From Bacillus sp. FJAT-42315 (lineage in GTDB: Bacteria > Bacillota > Bacilli > Bacillales > Domibacillaceae): DNA of 64,000 nt. Location of the stretch: contig NZ_KZ454941.1 in NCBI RefSeq assembly GCF_002797375.1, forward strand, positions 116,431 to 180,430, given 5' to 3'. Shown here piece after piece: positions 18,000 to 27,703 of the stretch; the first letter of the stretch is position 1; each line of letters starts with the position of its first letter. A program made the position numbers and the translations under genes. The notes under the pieces were generated by a model. The model worked only from the letters and a program-made list of their open reading frames with translations. It had not been told where the DNA came from and ran no database searches.

Positions 18000-18602
18000 C
18001 TACACCTTCTCTGTTCTTCTTGTTCTCCAATAAAAATAAATACCGATGAATAAAGTAAGCATGATCAAAGGAACGAGATAAACACTGTAGTGAGTCATAT
18101 ACAATTCAACTTTATGCCAACTTGGTCCTAATTCACGACCTAACGTGATAAAAGTAAATCCCCATAAAAAGGCACCTGAGTAGGCAAGCAAGGCGAATGT
18201 TTTATATGGTAGTTCGTTAATTCCTGCTAAATAAGCGCAAAAATGACGCACACCCGGAATGAAATAGCCAATAAACAACAAATAAGGACCAAACTGATCG
18301 AATAGCTTCTTCGTTGTATCCATCCTTTTTTCTGTCAAATGTAATTTTGGACCAAACTTGCGTATAAAAGGTAGTCCTAATTTAATTCCTAATAGATAAC
18401 TAATAGATATCCCTAAGCTGGCTCCTATAAAGGCACTAATTAAGGCTAAAACATAGGACATTTTCCCTTGAAACACTTGGTATCCAATGTATGTGAGTAA
18501 AACTTCATCAGGTATAGGTAGCCCAATAATTCCCAAGATTAAAGCAAAGATTAATCCGAAATATCCATAATGCTCTAATAAATGACTCCAATGTTGTTCC
18601 AT
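18000..18602 (-). CDS. DedA family membrane protein
   Basis: A 200-residue integral membrane protein of the DedA/VTT family, whose members act in membrane lipid (undecaprenyl-phosphate or phosphatidylethanolamine) translocation and envelope homeostasis. Hallmarks are LILGIIGLPIPDEVLLTYIGY near the start and FIGYFIPGVRHFCAYLAGINELPYKTF with the conserved Arg and Gly, followed by two more membrane helices and a basic C-terminus. GGTGGTG precedes the ATG. It stands alone on the minus strand. Which substrate this paralogue moves cannot be told. Confidence 0.92.
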   Translation of the reverse strand: MEQHWSHLLEHYGYFGLIFALILGIIGLPIPDEVLLTYIGYQVFQGKMSYVLALISAFIGASLGISISYLLGIKLGLPFIRKFGPKLHLTEKRMDTTKKLFDQFGPYLLFIGYFIPGVRHFCAYLAGINELPYKTFALLAYSGAFLWGFTFITLGRELGPSWHKVELYMTHYSVYLVPLIMLTLFIGIYFYWRTRRTEKV

Positions 18603-18733
18603 TGTTCACCACCTTGATCAGTTATGAAGTAAATAGTAAAAGATAATCTGTTCAATTTGAATCATTTTATCTTCCATATTAAAGTTTAACCACAAAACGA
18701 TTGTTAAAACAAAAGATAAAAGGTCATTATAAA

Positions 18734-18767
18734 AACCCGACAAGGTGATGATTCACCTTGTCGGGTT
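18734..18767 (-). terminator. terminator of the RND exporter gene
   Basis: Perfect 15-bp arms AACCCGACAAGGTGA and TCACCTTGTCGGGTT with a 4-nt loop; on the minus strand it is followed by TTTTTATAAT, 13 bp after the stop codon of the exporter. Confidence 0.92.
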
Positions 18768-18779
18768 ACTTCATTATTA

Positions 18780-21700
18780 TTAGTTTTCTTCTACTTCTTT
18801 ACGGTTTTTCTTGAAGAGCTTTGATAGTACTTCATACACGATTGGTACGACAATTAATGTTAATAACGTCGAGCTTGTTAAACCACCGATAACGGTTACG
18901 GCAAGGCCCTTCGAAATTAACCCGCCACCGCCAGAACCCATAGCTAATGGGATCAATGCACCGATTGTCGCAATGGCTGTCATTAAGATTGGACGAAGGC
19001 GCGTGGCCCCAGCTTCTAAAATCGCTTCACGCATACTTAAACCATCGCGTTCCATATGAATAATACGGTCGACAAGAACGATGGCGTTCGTGACAACGAT
19101 ACCGATTAACATTAATAGACCCATCATGACAGAGACTGAGATCGTTTCATCTACAATTAGTAGACCAACGAATGAACCGATGACGGCGAATGGTAACGAG
19201 AAGAGAATCGCAAATGGAGCGACACCTTCACGGAAGGTCACAACAAGAATGAAATATACAATCGCAATTGCGGCAAGCATAGCGATACCGAGCTGCGTGA
19301 ACGTTTCGTTCATATCGGCGGCTACACCAGCAACGCCGACGTTAACCCCTTTAGGTAAGTCTAACTCATCGATAGACTTTTCGATGTCAGATGTTACTTT
19401 TGAAATATCCTCACCAATGACAGTTCCTGATACAGTCGCATAGTACTCGCCTTTACTGCGAGCTAGTGTATTTAACGTTGTGCCTTCTTCAACAGTGACG
19501 AGTTCAGAAAGAGGCATTTTTTGTCCTGTTACAGTTGGAACTTCTGTCGCTAAAAGGTCGTCGATTGATTCGAGTTGTTTATTTTGTTTTTGTTGAACGA
19601 TGACTTCTAATGTATCACCGTCTTTTTCTACTGTTGTTAATACATCCTGTGTTGTCGTTGGGTTTAACATCATAGCAATTTGTGCTGTCGTTAAACCGTA
19701 CGGTAATAATTTGTCTTGTTCGACTTTAAATGTATGTTCGACGTAGGCATCTTCTGCACTTGAAGAGACATCTTCTAATCGATCATTTTCACTCATCACA
19801 TCTTCTACCATTTTTACAGCTTCGTTTAATTTATTTAAATCTTCACTGTAGAAGGTGTAGCTGACTTCATTTGTCGATGTCGGTGTAGAGTGGAAATTTT
19901 GGCTTTTCCATTCGCCAGATTGTCCAATGTTAAACACATATTCTTCAATTTCTTCACGAGCTCCTGGGAAGTCTTCCATTTCTGGGTCAAAGATGAGGTA
20001 CATTAATGCACCGCTATTTCCAGCACCCATCATGGCTGATGTGGTATCACCGCTCTCAGTGACAGATAATTGAACGATATCAATATCATCCCGTTTAAGC
20101 ATCTCTTTTTCTACTACTTCAATGTTTGCCAATGTATCTTCCTTGAGTTCGCCTGTTTCTGGCGTATAAGTTAAATAAATGACTTTTTCTTCTTCACTAC
20201 CCATGAAGCTGAAGCCGATTAATGGCGTTAATGCTAAGCTACCAACTAATAACATAACAGAAATGAGAGAGGTAATGACTTTATGGTTTAGTGTCCATTG
20301 AAGAACGCCTTTATACCAAGTAGCTAGTTTACCAGATTCTTTATGTTGGCTTTCTGTTTTCTCACTGTATAGCTTTTTCTTAAATAAGAAGTGAGATAGC
20401 GCAGGAACGATCGTAATCGCGACAAGTAATGATCCACCGAGTGCAAAGGTCATCGTTAATGCGAACGGCATGAACATTTCACCGACCATCCCGCCAACGA
20501 AAATTAATGGCGCGAATACCGCCACCGTTACTAATGTAGATGACAGGATTGGTTTAAACATTTCAATGGTCGCTTCGCGTATAAGTGCACGACCTGTTAA
20601 TTTTTCTTCCTTTAAATGAAGACGTCGATAAATATTTTCTACTACTACGATGGAGTCATCAATGACACGACCGATCGCCACGGTAATTGCACCGAGCGTC
20701 ATAATATTGAGCGTGATATCCATCCAATGTAGCAATAGAAAGGCCATGAAGATTGAAACTGGGATGGAGACAATCGAAATAATGGTTGATTTAAAATCAC
20801 GCAGGAATAGCAAGATGATTAATATTGCTATTAAACCACCAAATATGGCTTTTTCCATCATTGTTGCGACTGATTCTTCAATCGGTTTCCCTTGGTCTAA
20901 AGAAATATCGATCACTAGTCCGTCGATTTTTTCTTCTTCTTCATCAGCTAACTTCTTCACGCTGTTGACGACTTCTACTGTGTTAGCTTGCTGCTCTTTC
21001 ACGATTTGAATAGCAATCGCATTTTCACCGTTTGTACGTGAAACGGATTGAACTTTGCCCACCGTTTCGATGGTAGCGATGTCGCTAAGCTTCACAAATG
21101 GTGATGGTTGTGTAGCAGATGGTGTGACAGGGATTAACATTTCCTGTAATTCTTCAGCAGTCATGAATTTTCCATCTACGGCTACTGCTTGTTCACCTTT
21201 TTTAAATTCATAAAGACCTAATGAGATAGCTTGGTCACTTGCTTGAATCGTTTGTTTGACAGTCTCTTCGGTTAAGCCAAGTTTAGCCATCTTTTCTTCA
21301 TTATACGTAAGCTGTACTTCTTCAATATGTTGACCGGTCATTGTGGCCGATGCGACACCGTCGATCTTTTCGATTTTTGGAAGAATGATATCTTCTACTG
21401 TCGACGTTAGCTCAACAATATCTTCTTTTTCACTACTTACACTTAGAGCAACGACTGGCATCATGTTCATGCTAATAGCTGTAACATTTGGCTCTTGTGC
21501 TCCTTCTGGCAAAGTCACTTTGCTGATTGCCGATTGTAAGGCACGGTTGGCTTCATCCATATCGGTTCCATATTCATATTCCACTTGAATATTAGCCATG
21601 TTAGAATAGGAATTTGAATAAACAGATTTTACATCTTTAAGCCCATCAATGGCTTTTTCTAACGGTATGGACACTTCGTTCATTACTTTTTCAGGAGTTG

Positions 21701-21863
21701 CCCCAGGATATACGTCCATGACCATTAAGTATGGAATCGAAATATCCGGAATCATCTCCTTGTTCATTCGTGTCCCGGAATAGATTCCTGATACAGTGAT
21801 GATAATGGTAAGTAACCATACTGCCAGTTTATTCTTAAGGACGAAATTGACTAATCCTTTCAC
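18780..21863 (-). CDS. swrC: RND family efflux transporter, SwrC/YerP-type
   Basis: A 1027-residue proton-driven exporter of the AcrB/HAE family. It has the expected two-fold layout: TM1 at about 12-30, a porter domain about 35-330, a block of six TMs about 335-495, a second porter domain about 540-820 and a final TM block about 840-1010. The proton-relay region reads TLGAITVAIGRVIDDSIVVVENIYR in the first half and LLMLIGIVVTNAIVLVDRI in the second. In B. subtilis SwrC (YerP) exports surfactin and supports swarming and is controlled by the neighbouring TetR protein YerO; the same divergent pair is found here. The start is GTG, preceded by GGGTGGTG. No membrane fusion protein is next to it, as in B. 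subtilis. Confidence 0.9.
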   Translation of the reverse strand: MKGLVNFVLKNKLAVWLLTIIITVSGIYSGTRMNKEMIPDISIPYLMVMDVYPGATPEKVMNEVSIPLEKAIDGLKDVKSVYSNSYSNMANIQVEYEYGTDMDEANRALQSAISKVTLPEGAQEPNVTAISMNMMPVVALSVSSEKEDIVELTSTVEDIILPKIEKIDGVASATMTGQHIEEVQLTYNEEKMAKLGLTEETVKQTIQASDQAISLGLYEFKKGEQAVAVDGKFMTAEELQEMLIPVTPSATQPSPFVKLSDIATIETVGKVQSVSRTNGENAIAIQIVKEQQANTVEVVNSVKKLADEEEEKIDGLVIDISLDQGKPIEESVATMMEKAIFGGLIAILIILLFLRDFKSTIISIVSIPVSIFMAFLLLHWMDITLNIMTLGAITVAIGRVIDDSIVVVENIYRRLHLKEEKLTGRALIREATIEMFKPILSSTLVTVAVFAPLIFVGGMVGEMFMPFALTMTFALGGSLLVAITIVPALSHFLFKKKLYSEKTESQHKESGKLATWYKGVLQWTLNHKVITSLISVMLLVGSLALTPLIGFSFMGSEEEKVIYLTYTPETGELKEDTLANIEVVEKEMLKRDDIDIVQLSVTESGDTTSAMMGAGNSGALMYLIFDPEMEDFPGAREEIEEYVFNIGQSGEWKSQNFHSTPTSTNEVSYTFYSEDLNKLNEAVKMVEDVMSENDRLEDVSSSAEDAYVEHTFKVEQDKLLPYGLTTAQIAMMLNPTTTQDVLTTVEKDGDTLEVIVQQKQNKQLESIDDLLATEVPTVTGQKMPLSELVTVEEGTTLNTLARSKGEYYATVSGTVIGEDISKVTSDIEKSIDELDLPKGVNVGVAGVAADMNETFTQLGIAMLAAIAIVYFILVVTFREGVAPFAILFSLPFAVIGSFVGLLIVDETISVSVMMGLLMLIGIVVTNAIVLVDRIIHMERDGLSMREAILEAGATRLRPILMTAIATIGALIPLAMGSGGGGLISKGLAVTVIGGLTSSTLLTLIVVPIVYEVLSKLFKKNRKEVEEN

Positions 21864-21905
21864 TCGAACACCACCCTAGAATTGACTGATTTCATTCAAT
21901 TATTT

Positions 21906-21935
21906 ATGTTAAATGACTAACTGGTCAATTGTCAA
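21906..21935 (-). promoter_or_regulatory. swrC promoter with embedded YerO-type operator
   Basis: On the minus strand TTGACA (21930-21935) is followed after 18 bp by TAACAT (21906-21911). The spacer holds an inverted repeat, TGAC-N6-GTCA (21914-21927), extended by AT-rich flanks. A repressor bound there would cover the promoter, as expected for a TetR protein encoded divergently 30 bp away. Confidence 0.6.
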
Positions 21936-21958
21936 TGATATAGAGCGGAGAAGATATA

Positions 21959-22792
21959 ATGGTTAAAAAACAATTAATTATGGAAAGTGCGCTAGAATTA
22001 TTTGCAAAACAAGGTTTTGAAGCGACATCTGTTCAACAAATCACGGAGCACTGTGGTATTTCTAAAGGGGCTTTCTACTTATCCTTCAAGTCAAAGGATG
22101 AACTGATTTTAGCTTTGATTGACCATTTTATGATGCAAATCACCTCTGATATTGACTACGTGGTCATAAACGTGCATGACAATGGAGAACTTCTCTATCA
22201 ATTTTATTACACCACGTTTCATTCTTTTCAGAAGCATTCCGACTTTGCCAAAATTCTCATTAAAGAGCAGACGCAATCCTTTAATGAAGAATTTATGATA
22301 AAAATGCGCAATTATGATACTTCAGTAGAAAATACGATCCTATCTATGATTGAACGCTTATACAGTCAAGAAGTCGAGCATACGAAATATGATTTAATGT
22401 ATTGTATTAAAGGCTTTATGAAGACTTATTCAGAGTTGCTTTTATTCTATAACGTACCGTTGGATCTCAATGTATTGTCCCAATCACTTGTAGAAAAAAC
22501 AAATTTACTAGCGAGACACACGACCACTCCGTTTATTTCCCAAGAGCTTTTCCAAATTATGAAGCAACCAATGGATGAAGAAGTATCGGAGGAGAAAATT
22601 ATTGAAATCATTGAACGAAGATTAGAAGAAATGGAAGAGTCGATTGAAAAAGAGTCATTAATTCTGTTGAAACAACAGTTACTTGAACCGACGTTAAGCC
22701 TTGCTATTATAAAAGGGTTGCTCGAAAACATTCGAAATCATCCTCATTGTAAATGGGTTTCTTATTTACTTCGTCGTTATTATGAGTTTTAA
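21959..22792 (+). CDS. yerO: TetR/AcrR family regulator, YerO-like
   Basis: The N-terminal 50 residues are a TetR helix-turn-helix: MESALELFAKQGFEATSVQQITEHCGISKGAFYLSFKSKDELI. The remaining 225 residues are the helical ligand-binding and dimerisation part, long for the family but like YerO of B. subtilis (about 280-290 residues). GGAG lies 8 nt before the ATG. It is divergent from the RND exporter and very probably represses it; the inverted repeat in the shared 95-bp intergenic region is the likely operator. Confidence 0.85.
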   Translation: MVKKQLIMESALELFAKQGFEATSVQQITEHCGISKGAFYLSFKSKDELILALIDHFMMQITSDIDYVVINVHDNGELLYQFYYTTFHSFQKHSDFAKILIKEQTQSFNEEFMIKMRNYDTSVENTILSMIERLYSQEVEHTKYDLMYCIKGFMKTYSELLLFYNVPLDLNVLSQSLVEKTNLLARHTTTPFISQELFQIMKQPMDEEVSEEKIIEIIERRLEEMEESIEKESLILLKQQLLEPTLSLAIIKGLLENIRNHPHCKWVSYLLRRYYEF

Positions 22793-22797
22793 AGGGG

Positions 22798-22823
22798 AAG
22801 AAGGGCAGCATGCTGCCCTTCTT
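22798..22823. terminator. perfect palindrome between converging genes
   Basis: AAGAAGGGCAGCATGCTGCC plus CTTCTT is a perfect 26-bp palindrome directly after yerO and before the end of the LysR gene. It has no strong T-run, but GC-rich arms and the convergent setting make termination the likely role. Confidence 0.65.
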
Positions 22824-22851
22824 AGTGATCAGGTATTATACGATCGGTCTT

Positions 22852-23763
22852 TCATTGCTTACTAATTGTAAAAGTTGTTAACTGTTTGTCGCGGCGCAGT
22901 AAATCGATAAAGACTTGAAGTGCTTTTGTTTGAAATGGCGATGTTGTCACGATTGAGAATTGTCTTGTAAAAGGTAGTCCGTTAACCTTAATTATTTGCA
23001 AGTGTTCATAACGGAGTTCTTTTTGAATGGCCCACTGAGACAATAAGCTAATACCTAATCCGGCTTCAACGGCTTCTTTAATGGCTTGAGTACTGCCGAA
23101 GTTCATGATGTGAGCAGGAGAAATATGTAATCGTTGAAAAGCATGTTCCGCTGCCTCTCTTGTGCCTGAACCGGATTCGCGCAAAACCCACGTTTGTTGT
23201 TCTAAATCTTTGGTCGTCACTTCGCCATCTTTATTCGATAGCGGGTGGGCAGGGGAGGCGATGATAACCATGGAATCTTCTGCAATTTCTTCTGTCTGTA
23301 ATGGTTGTTCTGTTTTGAAATGCCCTTCGACAATGCCGATGTCGAGTTGATGACTCATCACTAAATTAGATATGTCCGCTGTATTACCAATCGTCACTAT
23401 TGGTTTAATGTCTGGATAGTTTTTTTGCATATTTGCGACAATGTGAGGGAGGATATACTCTCCGAATGTGTAACTTGCTCCAATTGAAAGAGGTCCGCTT
23501 GCTTTGTTTGCTAAATCATCCACTAAGTGCTCTATTTTCGTATATAACCCGATAATTTCTTTTGCATGATGAAAGACGATTTCTCCTGCTTTATTTAACC
23601 GCACATATTTATTCGTCCGTTCAAGCAATTTGACGCCAATGTATTCCTCTAGCTTGCGAATATATTGGCTGACAGCAGGTTGGGTCATATGCAATTCTTC
23701 CGCTGCCCTAGAAAAGTTCTTTTTTTCTGCCACTGTCACAAAAACTCGTAGATGGATATCCAT
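22852..23763 (-). CDS. LysR family regulator (YeiE/CysL-like)
   Basis: A 303-residue LysR-type activator. The winged helix-turn-helix is at 1-60 (FSRAAEELHMTQPAVSQYIRKLEEYIGVKLLERTNKYVRLNKAGE); the periplasmic-binding-protein-like effector domain follows (GPLSIGASYTFGEYILPHIVANMQKNYPDI, DIGIVEGHF, WVLRESGSGTREAAE). The RESGSGTR text is typical of the CysL/YeiE/CbbR branch. It is divergent from a YeiH-type gene 126 bp away, an arrangement also known for E. coli yeiE and yeiH, so it probably controls that transporter in response to a sulfur compound. Confidence 0.88.
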   Translation of the reverse strand: MDIHLRVFVTVAEKKNFSRAAEELHMTQPAVSQYIRKLEEYIGVKLLERTNKYVRLNKAGEIVFHHAKEIIGLYTKIEHLVDDLANKASGPLSIGASYTFGEYILPHIVANMQKNYPDIKPIVTIGNTADISNLVMSHQLDIGIVEGHFKTEQPLQTEEIAEDSMVIIASPAHPLSNKDGEVTTKDLEQQTWVLRESGSGTREAAEHAFQRLHISPAHIMNFGSTQAIKEAVEAGLGISLLSQWAIQKELRYEHLQIIKVNGLPFTRQFSIVTTSPFQTKALQVFIDLLRRDKQLTTFTISKQ

Positions 23764-23889
23764 ACTTCCCTTCCTTTTTCCTCTAAATATTTTTCATCTA
23801 TTATATCAATTTGCTTATTATCATCATCATAAATAGTTATTTTTCTTATAGAAAAACTTCCTTTATAGTTGCAGTAGGAGGTCGTTTTT

Positions 23890-24927
23890 ATGGAATTGCC
23901 AAAGGTGGATATAGTTGAAAAGAAAGGTAGAAAACTTTTACCCCAAATAGCATGGGGAGGCGGGATTACCTTCACATTTCTTATTGCGTCATTAGGCTAT
24001 TTATTAGCATATGTGCCAGGATTTCATTATGTTGGTCAACTGGCATGTGCGATTCTTATTGCGGTTGTGTATCGGCAACTGTTTGGCTACCCTGAGGTCC
24101 TTCGATCTGGCATTACCTTTTCATCTAAAAGATTGCTACGGGCTGCTATTATTTTATATGGTTTAAAATTAAACATCGATACTGTTCTTCATGATGGAAT
24201 AGGGCTTGTCATGCGTGATGCAGGAGTAATTATTTTCTCCATCTTCATGACAATTTGGCTCGCAAAGGTGTTTAAAGCAGATAAAATGATATCTTTATTG
24301 CTTGGCGTTGGAACAGGAGTGTGCGGGGCAGCAGCGATTGTAGCGGTTGCACCGATTATCAAATCAAAGGACGAGGATACAGCGATCAGTGTGGGTGTTA
24401 TCGCATTGGTGGGGACAATATTTTCTATTACTTATACAATTTTGTTTCCTTTTTTACCTTTGGATGCAATTCAATATGGAATTTGGTCCGGCATGAGCCT
24501 GCATGAAATTGCTCATGTTGCACTAGCAGCTGAACCGGCAGGAGAAGAGGCATTGGTCATCGCGTTATTAGCAAAATTAGGCCGGGTGTTCTTACTTATT
24601 CCGCTTTGTTTCATATTTATATATATGATGAAACGTAAACATAAAGGAGCGGACGAATTGGATGCGAAGATGGAATATCCATGGTTCCTTGTTGGTTTTA
24701 TTCTTTTAAGCATTTTAGGCAGTTATGTATTTGGACATTCCATTGAAGTATCTGAGAGAGTTATGAACGCTATGTTCACCTTAACTACTTGGTTGCTAAC
24801 AGCAGCAATGGTTGGGCTTGGACTTAATGTAAACTTGAAAGATTTGCGTACGAGAGCTTTACGGCCCCTTTTGGCGATGACGATAACATCTATTGTGTTG
24901 TCCACTGTTGTGTTCTTGCTTGTCTAA
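23890..24927 (+). CDS. YeiH/UPF0324 family putative sulfate exporter
   Basis: A 345-residue membrane protein with about ten hydrophobic helices. Family signatures are AAIILYGLKLNI, LLGVGTGVCGAAAIVAVAPIIKSKDEDTAISVGVIALVGTI and GMSLHEIAHVALAA, closing with WLLTAAMVGLGLNVNLKDLRTRALRPL. The family is annotated as putative sulfate exporter on the basis of neighbourhood; direct transport data are sparse. AGGAGG about 10 nt before the ATG. Pairs with the divergent LysR gene. Confidence 0.88.
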   Translation: MELPKVDIVEKKGRKLLPQIAWGGGITFTFLIASLGYLLAYVPGFHYVGQLACAILIAVVYRQLFGYPEVLRSGITFSSKRLLRAAIILYGLKLNIDTVLHDGIGLVMRDAGVIIFSIFMTIWLAKVFKADKMISLLLGVGTGVCGAAAIVAVAPIIKSKDEDTAISVGVIALVGTIFSITYTILFPFLPLDAIQYGIWSGMSLHEIAHVALAAEPAGEEALVIALLAKLGRVFLLIPLCFIFIYMMKRKHKGADELDAKMEYPWFLVGFILLSILGSYVFGHSIEVSERVMNAMFTLTTWLLTAAMVGLGLNVNLKDLRTRALRPLLAMTITSIVLSTVVFLLV

Positions 24928-25292
24928 TTTCGTGCGATTTTTGTTTGAATCCCTCTATTTATAGATGCAAGTGTTCGTATTTTGAGGCGGTTATTATATA
25001 ACAAATCTAATAGTAAATCTAGAGTTTAATCCTATTCCTTACCTCTGCATTATGAAAAGGATTATTTCTTGATTTTGTCAACTACGTAAGCCATAAGATA
25101 CAAAAAATCGTCATAAGTTCATGTGAAGCTTGTCACAAATTATACGAAAATCTATCACAAGTTGTTTAAAAAGGTATCATAAATTCCCCATACATCTGGT
25201 CTACAATAGTAACTATGTTAGATAAAATGTGAATCTGTGAACAAAATCAACTCTAGCGTACAAAACGTAGAAAATTTGGAGGGAAACAACAG
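24928..25292. other. cydA upstream regulatory region
   Basis: 365 bp without a gene. It contains the Rex-like operator at 25121-25138, a second half-site-like TATCACAAGTTGT at about 25153-25165, a TACAAT (25202-25207) that could be a -10, and a further TGTGAA-type half site at about 25228-25233. I could not identify a convincing -35. The long leader fits the multi-regulator control of cydABCD known in B. subtilis (Rex, ResD, CcpA). Confidence 0.5.
25121..25138. promoter_or_regulatory. Rex-like operator upstream of cydA
   Basis: ATGTGAAGCTTGTCACAA matches the Rex consensus TTGTGAAN4TTCACAA at all but two of the 14 specified positions, with the correct 18-bp spacing. Rex represses cyd genes in Bacillus when NADH/NAD is low. 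Confidence 0.65.
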
Positions 25293-26693
25293 ATGGATGA
25301 GTTATTGCTAGCTAGACTTCAGTTTGGCGCTACGACGATTTTTCACTTTTTGTTTGTGCCATTATCTATCGGACTTGTGTTCATGGTAGCGTTAATGGAA
25401 ACATTCTATGTAGTGAAAAAGAAAGAAATTTACAAGAAGATGGCAAAGTTTTGGGGACACTTATTCCTTCTTAACTTCGTAGTCGGGGTTGTAACGGGGA
25501 TTATTCAGGAGTTCCAATTTGGAATGAACTGGTCTGAATACTCACGATTTGTCGGAGATGTTTTTGGTGCACCGCTTGCGATTGAAGCGTTGCTTGCGTT
25601 CTTTATGGAATCTACATTTATTGGATTGTGGATTTTCGGTTGGGATCGCTTATCGAAGAAAGTGCATTTAATGTGTATTTGGCTTGTATCAATTGGAACG
25701 ATGTTATCAGCTCTTTGGATCTTAGCAGCTAACGCTTTTATGCAAGAGCCAGTAGGTTTTGCGATGAACAATGGTCGCGCTGAGATGAATGATTTCTTTG
25801 CATTATTGATGAACCCTCAGTTATGGGTGGAATTCCCGCACGTTATTTTCGGTGCACTTGCAACGGGAGCGTTTTTCATTGGTGGTGTAAGTGCTTATAA
25901 GTTATTGAAGAAACAAGAAGTTGAATTTTTTACTAAATCTTTCAACCTAGCGATGGTTGTAGCATTGATCTCTGGATTAGGAATTGCCTTCAGTGGTCAC
26001 TCTCAAGCACAGCATTTAATGTTTTCACAGCCAATGAAGATGGCGGCGAGTGAAGGGTTATGGGAAGATAGTGCAGACCCTGCTCCTTGGACTTTATTTG
26101 CGAATATCGACGTGGAGAAGCAAGAAAACACGGCTGAAATTCATATTCCATATGCATTGAGTTATTTAACTTACGAGAAGTTTTCTGGCTCTGTACCAGG
26201 AATGCTAACGTTACAAAAAGAATATGAAGAAAAGTATGGCCCTGGGGATTATATTCCACCAGTGAAAACAACATTCTGGAGCTTTAGAATCATGGTTGTT
26301 ACTGGTATGGTGATGATCTTCGCTGCAGCATTAGGTTTATGGTTCCAATATAGAAAGACATTAATGAATCAAAAATGGTTGTTAAAAGTGATGGTGGGGT
26401 TAATTTCTTTCCCATTCATTGCGAATACAGCTGGTTGGATTATGACAGAGATCGGCCGTCAGCCGTGGACTGTATTTGGTTTGATGACGACATCTGCTTC
26501 AATCTCGCCTAACGTTTCATCCAACGAATTGTTGTTCTCGTTCATTTCCTTTACAACGATTTATTTAATCCTTGGAATTGTGTTAGTTTACTTGTTCGTA
26601 AGAGAGATTAAAAAAGGAACAGAACATCATGGACAAGACTCTCAAGATGTACATGACACCATTGATCCTTTTGATAAGGAGGCTTACCAATAA
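25293..26693 (+). CDS. cydA: cytochrome bd quinol oxidase subunit I
   Basis: CydA binds hemes b558, b595 and d and oxidises quinol with reduction of O2 to water. 466 residues, the length of Bacillus CydA (short Q-loop subfamily). Visible are RLQFGATTIFHFLFVPLSIGL with the axial His, the Q-loop with GMLTLQKEYEEKYGP, and the strongly conserved AGWIMTEIGRQPWTVFG. Nine membrane segments are expected. GGAGGGAAAC precedes the ATG. First gene of cydABDC; its last base is the first base of cydB. Confidence 0.97.
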   Translation: MDELLLARLQFGATTIFHFLFVPLSIGLVFMVALMETFYVVKKKEIYKKMAKFWGHLFLLNFVVGVVTGIIQEFQFGMNWSEYSRFVGDVFGAPLAIEALLAFFMESTFIGLWIFGWDRLSKKVHLMCIWLVSIGTMLSALWILAANAFMQEPVGFAMNNGRAEMNDFFALLMNPQLWVEFPHVIFGALATGAFFIGGVSAYKLLKKQEVEFFTKSFNLAMVVALISGLGIAFSGHSQAQHLMFSQPMKMAASEGLWEDSADPAPWTLFANIDVEKQENTAEIHIPYALSYLTYEKFSGSVPGMLTLQKEYEEKYGPGDYIPPVKTTFWSFRIMVVTGMVMIFAAALGLWFQYRKTLMNQKWLLKVMVGLISFPFIANTAGWIMTEIGRQPWTVFGLMTTSASISPNVSSNELLFSFISFTTIYLILGIVLVYLFVREIKKGTEHHGQDSQDVHDTIDPFDKEAYQ

Positions 26694-27703
26694 TGGAATT
26701 AAGTGAATTATGGTTTCTTCTTGTAGCTGTTCTGTTTGTCGGTTTCTTCTTTCTTGAAGGATTCGACTTCGGTGTAGGAATGGCTGGAAGACTTATAGGG
26801 CAAAATGATTTTGAACGTCGAATTATGATTAATACAATTGGTCCTTTCTGGGATGCCAATGAAGTATGGTTATTAACTGCGGGGGGAGCGATGTTTGCTG
26901 CTTTCCCTCACTGGTATGCAACAATGTTTAGTGGTTATTACATTCCATTTGTTTTTATTCTACTTGCTTTAATCGTTCGTGGTGTATCGTTTGAATTTAG
27001 AGGGAAAGTGGATAGTAAGAAGTGGACAAATACATGGGATTTGGCTATTCTTGTCGGAAGTATCTTACCTCCATTTTTATTCGGAGTAGCATTTACTAGC
27101 CTTTTAAAGGGAATGCCAATTGATGAGACAATGACGCTAAACGCAGGATTCGCTGATTATGTGAACCCGTATTCTGTAACTGGTGGAATTGTTGTGACAC
27201 TACTATGCTTAATGCATGGATTAGTATTTTTAACGTTACGTACAGTGGGAGACTTGCAAGTGCGTGCTCGTAAAATGGCACAAAAAGTTGTCTTTCCAGT
27301 TCTTATTTCGCTAGTTGCTTTCGTTGCGCTTTCTTATAAATATACAGATTTATTTACGTATCGAGGCAATGTAACGATTCCAATGATTGTTTTAATCGTT
27401 GTTTGTTACGTAGCGACGATCATTATGTTAAAGAAGAAAAGAGACGGCTGGAGCTTCTTCTTCAGCGGTATGGGAATTGTTTTAACGATTTCAACGATTT
27501 TCGTTGCTCTATTCCCTCGTGTGATGATTAGTTCGATTAGCAGTGCTTATGATTTAACGGTTTATAATGCAGCATCAGGTGCCTATTCATTAAAAGTGAT
27601 GACGATTGTTTCACTTACTCTTCTACCATTTGTTCTTGGTTACCAAATTTGGAATTACTATGTATTCCGTAAACGTGTTGATGGGAAGGACATGGTTTAT
27701 TAA
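26693..27703 (+). CDS. cydB: cytochrome bd quinol oxidase subunit II
   Basis: CydB stabilises the heme site of CydA and forms the oxidase heterodimer. 336 residues with eight or nine TMs; the family start LWFLLVAVLFVGFFFLEGFDFGVGM and NTIGPFWDANEVWLLTAGGAMFAAFPHWYATMFSG are intact. It overlaps cydA by 1 bp and cydD by 1 bp (TAATG), showing tight translational coupling. Confidence 0.97.
   Translation: MELSELWFLLVAVLFVGFFFLEGFDFGVGMAGRLIGQNDFERRIMINTIGPFWDANEVWLLTAGGAMFAAFPHWYATMFSGYYIPFVFILLALIVRGVSFEFRGKVDSKKWTNTWDLAILVGSILPPFLFGVAFTSLLKGMPIDETMTLNAGFADYVNPYSVTGGIVVTLLCLMHGLVFLTLRTVGDLQVRARKMAQKVVFPVLISLVAFVALSYKYTDLFTYRGNVTIPMIVLIVVCYVATIIMLKKKRDGWSFFFSGMGIVLTISTIFVALFPRVMISSISSAYDLTVYNAASGAYSLKVMTIVSLTLLPFVLGYQIWNYYVFRKRVDGKDMVY

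Noticed and set aside
18811-21588. Several plus-strand ORFs inside the RND exporter gene
   Set aside because: Antisense shadows with Ser/Thr/Ile-rich low-complexity translations and no ribosome binding sites.
25228-25243. Second Rex operator near cydA
   Set aside because: Only the TGTGAA half is present; the facing TTCACA half is missing.
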